This document shows, piece by piece, positions 5,480 to 10,356 of a stretch of DNA of 10,356 nucleotides (position 1 is the stretch's first letter; every line of letters begins with the position of its first letter). A program made the translations under genes and the position numbers. The notes under the pieces were generated by a model. That model did no database searches, was not told the DNA's origin, and saw only the letters and a list, made by a program, of their open reading frames with translations. This stretch comes from an uncultured Erysipelotrichaceae bacterium (GTDB taxonomy: Bacteria > Bacillota_I > Bacilli_A > RFN20 > CAG-826): NCBI GenBank assembly GCA_902800255.1, contig CADCDV010000045.1:1-10356 (forward strand). The letters run 5' to 3'.

Positions 5480-5955
5480 TCAATCTTGAGAAAGCGAAAA
5501 CCGTCCTTAAGTCTTTAGAAGAAAGAGGACTCACACTCGGCTCCGTTGAATCTCTCACGGCAGGGTTATTCGCTTCCACGATTTGCTCCGTTCCTGGAGC
5601 GAGCAAAGTCTTCAAAGGATCCTTCATCACCTATGCCACAAGCATGAAGGTCGACTTCCTTAACATTAACCAGAAGTTCATCAACAAGTACGGCGTCGTC
5701 TCCAAAGAGGTCGCTAGGGAAATGGCCATCATCGGTCGTCATGGTCTCGATGTCGATGTCTGCGTCTCCTTCACTGGCAACGCTGGCCCAACCAAAGAAA
5801 AAGGTCAGGCGCCTGTTGGACGCGTGAATATGTGCGTGTCTACACGCCAGGGTTACGTGAATATTGAGAAGGATTTCAAACTCGAAAGGAACGAAATGAG
5901 AGATGAGTGCGTAAACTCGATGCTCGACGCTCTCGAAGAAATTTACGGAAAATAA
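5476..5955 (+). CDS. pncC: Nicotinamide-nucleotide amidase, CinA C-terminal domain alone
   Basis: 159 residues. PncC deamidates nicotinamide mononucleotide to nicotinate mononucleotide in NAD salvage. The domain is complete: VESLTAGLFAS holds the nucleophilic serine S26, and SFITYATSMK holds Y53 and K58, with the serine-lysine spacing of 32 residues expected for the family; FTGNAGP (99-105) and PVGRVNMCV follow. The usual ESCTGG is ESLTAG here, a mild departure around the catalytic serine. The N-terminal molybdopterin-binding-like (COG1058) domain of full-length CinA, about 250 residues in B. subtilis, is missing; the ATG overlapping the pgsA stop leaves no room for it. The position between pgsA and recA is that of cinA. 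A coupled role in competence, as the name cinA suggests, is not supported by anything seen here. Confidence 0.93.
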   Translation: MINLEKAKTVLKSLEERGLTLGSVESLTAGLFASTICSVPGASKVFKGSFITYATSMKVDFLNINQKFINKYGVVSKEVAREMAIIGRHGLDVDVCVSFTGNAGPTKEKGQAPVGRVNMCVSTRQGYVNIEKDFKLERNEMRDECVNSMLDALEEIYGK

Positions 5956-5962
5956 AAAAATT

Positions 5963-5976
5963 GGGAGAAAGCTCCC
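5963..5976 (+). repeat. Inverted repeat GGGAG-n4-CTCCC upstream of recA
   Basis: A five-base-pair hairpin with loop AAAG sits between the pncC stop and the recA ribosome site. On the + strand it is followed by TATATATA rather than a T tract, so it is at best a weak attenuator; on the minus strand it is followed by seven T, but no minus-strand gene ends here. It could be a protein-binding dyad or a processing site. No LexA/DinR box (GAAC-n4-GTTC) is seen in this gap. Confidence 0.4.
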
Positions 5977-6002
5977 TATATATAAGGTGGAGGTCATTTA
6001 AT

Positions 6003-7052
6003 ATGGCAAAAGCAAAAGAAACGCAAACCCAAACAAACAGAGACGAAGCTCTCGCCTTAGCCATCAAGAACATTGAAAAAGCCTATGGCAAAGGATCTGT
6101 CATGAAACTCGGAGATCGCCCACACGTCGATGTGGATGTCATCCCATCAGGCTCTCTTCTCATTGACAACACATTAGGTGTCGGTGGTTATCCAAAAGGA
6201 CGTATCATCGAAATCTATGGTCCAGAGAGCAGTGGTAAGACCACTCTTGCTCTTGAGGCTGTCGCCCAGGCCCAACAAAAGGGTGGACGCGCTGCCTATG
6301 TCGATGCTGAACACGCAATCGATCCAGAATACGCCGCTAAGCTTGGCGTCGATATCGATGAGCTCATCCTTTCCCAACCAGACAATGGTGAACAAGCTCT
6401 TGAGATCGTTGAGATGCTTGCCCAGTCTGGCGCAATCGACATCATCATCGTCGACTCCGTCGCTGCCCTTGTCCCACAACAGGAACTCGATGGTGTCATG
6501 AGCGACAACCAAGTTGGACTCCAGGCCCGCCTTATGTCGAAAGCCATGCGTAAGCTCGCAGGGATCCTTAATAAGACTGGATGCTGCGTCATCTTCATCA
6601 ACCAGCTCCGTGAGAAAGTCGGTGTCTTCTATGGCAACCCAGAAACCACGACTGGTGGACGCGCTCTTAAGTTCTACGCTTCCATCCGTATCGACTTAAG
6701 AAGACAAGACGCCATCAAAGCCGGTGTCGATATCATCGGTAACACCGTCAAAGTCAAAGTCGTTAAGAATAAGGTCGCCCCGCCATTCAAGAGCTGCTCC
6801 GTCGACATCATCTTCGGCAAAGGCATCTCCAAAGAAGGCGAACTCCTTGATGTCGGTGTCGAAAAAGGATTCATCCAGAAGACCGGCAACTGGTACGTCA
6901 TCGACGGCGAGAAGATCGGAAACGGCCGTGAAGCCGCCAAAGACTTCCTCCTCTCCAACGAGAAAGTCGCCAAAGAAATCGAAGAGAAGATTCGCGCTTC
7001 CTTCGCTGCCGGTGGAGCCATTGCCACCGACGACGGTGAAGTCATCGAATAA
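6003..7052 (+). CDS. recA: Recombinase RecA
   Basis: 349 residues, the normal family length. RecA forms filaments on single-stranded DNA, drives strand exchange, and triggers LexA self-cleavage. Walker A GPESSGKT is at 73-80 (K79), Walker B is the IIIVDSVAAL strand, the L1 region holds MSDNQVGLQARLMSKAMRK, and the L2 region follows NPETTTGGRALKFYAS. The C-terminal tail is acidic (ATDDGEVIE). The frame is open further upstream to 5907 but ATG 6003 is chosen because GGAGG lies nine bases before it and MAKAKE is a plausible RecA N-terminus; the longer form would overlap pncC. It is the last gene before a strong terminator. Confidence 0.99.
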   Translation: MAKAKETQTQTNRDEALALAIKNIEKAYGKGSVMKLGDRPHVDVDVIPSGSLLIDNTLGVGGYPKGRIIEIYGPESSGKTTLALEAVAQAQQKGGRAAYVDAEHAIDPEYAAKLGVDIDELILSQPDNGEQALEIVEMLAQSGAIDIIIVDSVAALVPQQELDGVMSDNQVGLQARLMSKAMRKLAGILNKTGCCVIFINQLREKVGVFYGNPETTTGGRALKFYASIRIDLRRQDAIKAGVDIIGNTVKVKVVKNKVAPPFKSCSVDIIFGKGISKEGELLDVGVEKGFIQKTGNWYVIDGEKIGNGREAAKDFLLSNEKVAKEIEEKIRASFAAGGAIATDDGEVIE

Positions 7053-7066
7053 CATCGCTAAAACTA

Positions 7067-7092
7067 GGCCCGTGGTCCCACGGGTCTTTTTT
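7067..7092 (+). terminator. Rho-independent terminator after recA
   Basis: GGCCCGTG (7067-7074) pairs with CACGGGTC (7079-7086), eight pairs including one G-T, around a four-base loop, followed by six T. It starts 15 bases after the recA stop and should end the gpsB-to-recA transcription unit. Confidence 0.93.
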
Positions 7093-7139
7093 ATTGCCAA
7101 AAAGTAAAAATAAGGGGGTTTTGCCAATGATATTTTGGG

Positions 7140-7151
7140 TTTTTCGAAAAA
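7140..7151. repeat. Perfect palindrome TTTTTCGAAAAA
   Basis: A 12-base perfect palindrome in the gap between recA and rny, flanked on both sides by TTTGGGT (7134-7140 and 7154-7160). Two copies of TTGCCAA (7094-7100 and 7121-7127) lie just before it. No role can be assigned. Confidence 0.35.
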
Positions 7152-7177
7152 TCTTTGGGTAAGTTTGTGATTTTCTA

Positions 7178-7195
7178 TAGAGTTTTTTAACTCTA
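7178..7195 (+). repeat. Inverted repeat TAGAGTT-n4-AACTCTA
   Basis: A perfect seven-base-pair stem with a TTTT loop, ending six bases before a TATAAT box. There is no T tract after it on either strand, so it is not a standard terminator. Its position suggests an operator just upstream of the rny promoter -10, or chance in an AT-rich gap. Confidence 0.45.
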
Positions 7196-7200
7196 GTTTC

Positions 7201-7206
7201 TATAAT
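7201..7206 (+). promoter_or_regulatory. Candidate -10 element of the rny promoter
   Basis: A perfect TATAAT lies 167 bases before the rny start and after the recA terminator, where rny needs a promoter. No -35 match is seen at 16-18 bases and no TG extension, so the promoter may depend on an activator or lie elsewhere. Transcription starting near 7213 would give a leader of about 160 bases. Confidence 0.4.
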
Positions 7207-7210
7207 TTCC

Positions 7211-7372
7211 TTGGTACCAAATGGTCCGCTACCCAATTTATATAGATTGGCTAGGTTACGTTTCGGGAACGATCCCCGTGATATACACATAACGGAAACG
7301 GAATACTTTCCTTTTATGAATGGGTGTAGCCTTTTGATGCTTAAGTAATCTTTTTAGGAGTAATAAAAAAAC
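7211..7372 (+). promoter_or_regulatory. Structured 5' leader of rny, three consecutive stem-loops
   Basis: This gap shows a 10-base palindrome TTGGTACCAA (7211-7220) and then three back-to-back hairpins. Hairpin A pairs 7229-7237 with 7246-7254 (eight pairs, one C/C mismatch). Hairpin B pairs TTACG 7256-7260 and GGGA 7265-7268 with TCCC 7273-7276 and CGTGA 7277-7281 (nine pairs including one G-T, a TTTC bulge, loop ACGA). Hairpin C pairs CATAA 7288-7292 and GGAAA 7294-7298 with TTTCC 7307-7311 and TTATG 7314-7318. No open frame makes sense here. The ribosome site AGGAG (7356-7360) lies an unusually long 12 bases from ATG 7373. I recognise no known riboswitch or RNA family; loop ACGA in hairpin B recalls guanidine-II hairpins, but a second such hairpin is missing. 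An independent small RNA is an alternative. Confidence 0.5.
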
Positions 7373-8935
7373 ATGGAACTGTATTTAGCCCTAATCCTTA
7401 TTGGTGTGGCTCTTTTACTCGGTATCCTCGGAACTTTCTTTGTTATGCAGTTCGTTACGAACGGCAAAGTAAAGAGCGCTGAGAAGAGTTCAAAACAAAT
7501 CGTCCGTGATGCCGAAATCAAAGCGGAGCGAATCACCAAAAACGCGGAAATCGATGCTAAGCAGACTGCCTTCGAGATGAAGCAGAACGCTCAGAACGAA
7601 ATCCGTCAGATGAAGCAAGAGATTCAGCTTGCTCAAAACAAACTCGATGCCCGTGAAGAGGCCATCGATGCCCGTGACAATGCCCTTGTCCAGAAAGAGA
7701 ACGCTTTAGACAGAAAGAGCGAAACTCTTACCCAGAAGATCGAGGCCAATGACAAGAAGTCTGAGGAACTCGATAAGAAGATCGACGCCATCATCTCCGA
7801 GCTTGAGAAAGTCTCCGGCATGTCCGTCAAGGAAGCCCACGACGAAATCATGGCCAGAGTCGAGAGCAAGATGTCGACCGAAATCGCCGCTTACATCAAG
7901 AATGCGGAAGATGAGGCCAAAGACACCGCCGAAGCCAAGGCCAGAGATCTTCTCGCCCTCGCTTGCGACAAGTACGCGCAAGATGTCACCACTGAACGTT
8001 CAGTCGCCGTCATCGCTCTTCCAACCGATGAGCTCAAAGGACGCATCATCGGACGTGAAGGAAGAAACATCCGTGTCCTTGAAAGCACCCTCGGTGTCGA
8101 CCTCGTCATCGATGACACTCCAGAGGTCATCACCATCAGCTGCTTCAACCCAATCAGACGTGAAATCGCACGTAGAACCATGGAAGCCCTCGTCAAAGAT
8201 GGCCGTATCCAACCTGGCAGAATCGAAGAGATCGCTGCGAAGTTCAAAGCCGAAGTCGAAAACGATTGCCAGAAAGCCGGTATCGATGCCGCCAACAAGC
8301 TTGGCCTCCCACGCATCAACCGTGAGCTTCTCGCCGTCCTTGGCAAACTCAAATACCGTACCTCTTATGGTCAGAACGTCCTTCAGCATTCCATCGAAGT
8401 CGGTTATCTTACCGGCATCATGGCCGCTGAGCTTGGCCTTGACCAGAACTTAGCCCGTCGCGCTGGTCTTCTCCACGACATTGGCAAAGCCATCGACTTC
8501 GAACAAGAAGGTTCACACGCTTCCTTAGGCGCTGAGCTTGCCAGAAAGTATGGCGAGCCAGAAGTGGTCGTCAACTCCATCGAAGGCCACCATGGTGATG
8601 TCCCTCTTAAGAGCGTCATCGCCCACCTCGTCGTTGCTGGCGACACCCTTAGCGCTGCCCGCCCAGGTGCTAGAAGCGAGACTCTTGAGACCTACACCAA
8701 ACGTATCACTCAGCTTGAAGAACTCGCCAAAGGCTATGATGGCGTTCAGCAAGCCTACGCTATGCAGGCTGGCCGTGAGATCCGTGTCATGGTCATTCCT
8801 GAGAGAGTCAGCGACGCCGAAGCCGTCAAGATGGCACAGCAACTCCGTGAGCAGATTGAGACCACTATGACCTACCCAGGCCAAATCAAGGTCTCCGTCA
8901 TCCGTGAGTACCGCGCTAACGAATTAGCAAAATAA
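7373..8935 (+). CDS. rny: Ribonuclease Y
   Basis: 520 residues, the same length as the B. subtilis enzyme. RNase Y is a membrane-anchored endoribonuclease that starts decay and processing of many mRNAs. The N-terminus is one membrane helix (about 4-27), followed by a long coiled coil (about 35-200) rich in Lys, Glu and Ala. The KH domain holds GRIIGREGRNIR (223-234) and the conserved VIDDTPEVITISCFNPIRRE stretch. The HD domain holds H339 (LQHS) and the metal-binding pair H368 D369 in GLLHDIGKA, again at the B. subtilis positions, with EGHHGD near 404-409. The gene is followed after ten bases by ymdB, as in B. subtilis. The start ATG 7373 gives the expected membrane helix at the extreme N-terminus. 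Confidence 0.98.
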   Translation: MELYLALILIGVALLLGILGTFFVMQFVTNGKVKSAEKSSKQIVRDAEIKAERITKNAEIDAKQTAFEMKQNAQNEIRQMKQEIQLAQNKLDAREEAIDARDNALVQKENALDRKSETLTQKIEANDKKSEELDKKIDAIISELEKVSGMSVKEAHDEIMARVESKMSTEIAAYIKNAEDEAKDTAEAKARDLLALACDKYAQDVTTERSVAVIALPTDELKGRIIGREGRNIRVLESTLGVDLVIDDTPEVITISCFNPIRREIARRTMEALVKDGRIQPGRIEEIAAKFKAEVENDCQKAGIDAANKLGLPRINRELLAVLGKLKYRTSYGQNVLQHSIEVGYLTGIMAAELGLDQNLARRAGLLHDIGKAIDFEQEGSHASLGAELARKYGEPEVVVNSIEGHHGDVPLKSVIAHLVVAGDTLSAARPGARSETLETYTKRITQLEELAKGYDGVQQAYAMQAGREIRVMVIPERVSDAEAVKMAQQLREQIETTMTYPGQIKVSVIREYRANELAK

Positions 8936-8945
8936 TCAAAGGAAG

Positions 8946-9725
8946 ATGAGAATCCTTTTCTTTGGAGATATTGTGGGGAAGGTGGGTCGCGATGCGGTCC
9001 ATCTTTCTTTGCCTAAACTCGTCAAAAAATATGGCGTTGATTTCGTCATCGCCAATGGCGAGAACGCCTCCCATGGAAAAGGCCTCACCGAGTCCAATTA
9101 CCATTTCCTCATCGATAGCGGTGTCGACTGCGTCACCCTTGGAAACCATTACCATTCCAAGAGCCAGATCGATTACTACATCGATGATGCTGACTACTTA
9201 GTCAGACCAATTAACCTTAAGAACTACTCCCTCGGAGAAGGCTCTGCCGTCTTCACCGTGAATGGCATGGACGTCCGTGTGACCAACGTCATGGGACAGG
9301 CTTTCATGAGCGAAGAAGTGGAAGACCCAATCAAGACGATGGAAGAGTTCTTAGAGGAAACGAAACCTTGTATCCACATCGTTGACTTCCATGCTGACTC
9401 AACAAGTGAGAAAGCCATATTCGGTCACTTCTTCGATGGAAGAGTCACCGCTGTCCTTGGAACGCATACCCATGTTGCCACCAATGACTGTCACATCTTG
9501 GAAGGCGGAACAGCTTTCCAAAGCGATGTCGGAATGTGTGGCGATCCTGATGGCGTTATCGGTTTCGAAAAAGAAAGCGTCATCAACCGCATCGTTTATG
9601 GCGAAGGCCGTTTCGAGTTAAACGACAAAGCCAGGATGATGATTAACGCCGTCCTCATTGACGTTGATGAATTGACCTATAAAGCAACCGCGATTACCCC
9701 AATCGTGAGCATCGTGGAGAAGTAA
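8946..9725 (+). CDS. ymdB: YmdB-family metallophosphoesterase
   Basis: 259 residues. The family (TIGR00282) contains binuclear metal phosphodiesterases; B. subtilis YmdB hydrolyses cyclic nucleotides in vitro and affects biofilm and late-stage gene expression. Metal ligands are all visible: D8 (FFGDIVG), E39 and N40 (NGENASHGKG), N67 and H68 (GNHYHSK), H149 (VDFHAD), H174 and H176 (GTHTHVATND). The C-terminal motif FQSDVGMCGDPDGVIG is also typical. AAAGGAAG sits directly before the ATG, giving a short ribosome-site spacing. It follows rny by ten bases and precedes miaB by one base, so the three are probably translated from one mRNA. Confidence 0.96.
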   Translation: MRILFFGDIVGKVGRDAVHLSLPKLVKKYGVDFVIANGENASHGKGLTESNYHFLIDSGVDCVTLGNHYHSKSQIDYYIDDADYLVRPINLKNYSLGEGSAVFTVNGMDVRVTNVMGQAFMSEEVEDPIKTMEEFLEETKPCIHIVDFHADSTSEKAIFGHFFDGRVTAVLGTHTHVATNDCHILEGGTAFQSDVGMCGDPDGVIGFEKESVINRIVYGEGRFELNDKARMMINAVLIDVDELTYKATAITPIVSIVEK

Positions 9726-9726
9726 G

Positions 9727-10356
9727 ATGAGCAAAGTAACAGTTATAAATAAACCTTGCCAGAAAGATGCGGCCAAGCGTCCAGAAGTGGAACGCGTATT
9801 TGCTAACCGCAAAGTGCCTGAAATCTTAAAATCCTTTGCAAAAGGACGTTATTTTTACATCAGAACCTATGGATGTCAGGCTAATATCCGTGATGAAGAG
9901 GTCATGGCGGGTTTCCTTACCGAAGCTGGTTTTACCCGTACTTATGATCAGGCTCAAGCCGATGTTGCGATCATCAATACCTGCGCCGTCAGAGAAAACG
10001 CCGAAGAGAAAATCTATGGTGAGATTGGCTCCTTCAAAGCCAACCATACGAAGAACAAAGACTTCATGCTCGTCATCGCCGGATGCGTCATGGGCGAAGA
10101 TGGAGTAGGGGAAAGCTTAATCAACACTTACCCGTTCATCAGCCTTGTCATCGGCACCCACGATGTCAGCAAGATCAATGAGCTTCTCGCCAAGCACTTA
10201 GAGGAAAAGAAATCGATCATCAACATCCGTTCCTTCTCTTCTGAGATTGTTGAGAATCTTCCTTCTGTTCGTCTTAATGACACTCAGGCTTTCGTTAACA
10301 TCACCTATGGATGCGACAAGTTCTGCACGTACTGCATTGTCCCATTCACTAGAGGT
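9727..10356 (+). CDS. miaB: tRNA-2-methylthio-N6-dimethylallyladenosine synthase, 5' part only
   Basis: 210 codons are visible and the frame runs open off the window's end, so the protein is truncated by the window edge; MiaB is usually about 450-510 residues. MiaB is a radical-SAM enzyme that adds a methylthio group to i6A37 in tRNAs reading UNN codons. The N-terminal methylthiotransferase domain carries its three cluster cysteines C50 (TYGCQAN), C86 (INTCAVRENAEEK) and C120 (IAGCVMGED). The radical-SAM motif C196-x3-C200-x2-C203 (GCDKFCTYCIVPFTRG) lies at the very end. The ATG at 9727 is preceded by GGAG seven bases away, inside the end of ymdB. NTCAVREN and the roughly 40-residue N-terminal extension favour MiaB over MtaB or RimO. 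In B. subtilis miaB (ymcB) lies a few genes after ymdB; here it is adjacent. Confidence 0.94.
   Translation, partial: MSKVTVINKPCQKDAAKRPEVERVFANRKVPEILKSFAKGRYFYIRTYGCQANIRDEEVMAGFLTEAGFTRTYDQAQADVAIINTCAVRENAEEKIYGEIGSFKANHTKNKDFMLVIAGCVMGEDGVGESLINTYPFISLVIGTHDVSKINELLAKHLEEKKSIINIRSFSSEIVENLPSVRLNDTQAFVNITYGCDKFCTYCIVPFTRG

Noticed and set aside
5907..6002. Longer RecA with a 32-residue N-terminal extension
   Set aside because: The extension overlaps pncC, and the inner ATG 6003 has a strong ribosome site and the normal RecA length.
7256..7281. Possible guanidine-II riboswitch, because hairpin B has an ACGA loop
   Set aside because: That riboswitch needs two tandem ACGR hairpins and controls guanidine or transport genes; only one such loop is seen and the gene is rny.
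7042..7290. An 82-residue minus-strand frame in the recA-rny gap
   Set aside because: It crosses the recA terminator and three hairpins, has no ribosome site, and shows no domain or plausible composition.
7093..7372. 6S RNA, tmRNA or SRP RNA in the gap
   Set aside because: None of their conserved blocks is visible, such as the tRNA-like ends of tmRNA or the SRP GGAA tetraloop helix.
7749..8453. Long frames on both strands inside rny, recA and ymdB
   Set aside because: They are shadows produced by the strong codon bias of highly expressed genes; compositions are dominated by Ser and Arg and no domain is present.

Overview
The window is a housekeeping stretch from a low-complexity Bacillota genome, most likely an uncultured, reduced member of class Bacilli. 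The evidence is gene content and order: dnaD-nth, recU, gpsB-rnpB (type B RNase P RNA) and pgsA-cinA-recA-rny-ymdB-miaB are all arrangements known from Bacillus subtilis and relatives. TGA is used as a stop (dnaD's upstream neighbour, nth, the exonuclease gene, pgsA) and Trp is TGG, so the Mycoplasma code does not apply. No sporulation gene is seen; spoVS, which lies near ymdB in B. subtilis, is absent.

Layout. Positions 1-1723 (+) hold a tightly packed operon: the 3' end of a class II CCA-adding enzyme / poly(A) polymerase, dnaD (ATGA overlap) and nth (TAATG overlap). Positions 1672-2993 (-) hold a second operon, a DEDDh 3'-5' exonuclease followed by recU (ATGA overlap), running head-on into nth with a 52-nt overlap of the two 3' ends. 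Positions 3048-3863 (-) hold an XRE-type regulator fused to a four-helix membrane domain, with its own terminator and two dyads in the upstream region that look like operators. From 4109 to the end everything is on the + strand: gpsB, rnpB, pgsA, a stand-alone PncC (CinA C-terminal domain), recA with a strong terminator, a 280-nt gap rich in inverted repeats, then rny, ymdB and the 5' part of miaB.

Functionally the region combines replication initiation (DnaD), DNA repair and recombination (Nth, RecU, RecA, the exonuclease), RNA processing (CCA enzyme, RNase P RNA, RNase Y, MiaB), cell division (GpsB), phospholipid synthesis (PgsA) and NAD salvage (PncC). Two neighbourhoods that are far apart in B. 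subtilis (cca...dnaD-nth...recU...gpsB-rnpB and pgsA...miaB) are joined here between rnpB and pgsA.

I found no mobile element, CRISPR array, prophage or defence cassette. The parts worth a second look are non-coding: three consecutive stem-loops ahead of rny (a candidate leader RNA), the paired GCAAC-n-GTTGC dyads ahead of the membrane-bound regulator, promoters placed so close to start codons that the transcripts should be leaderless or nearly so, and rnpB embedded between two genes with no terminator of its own.
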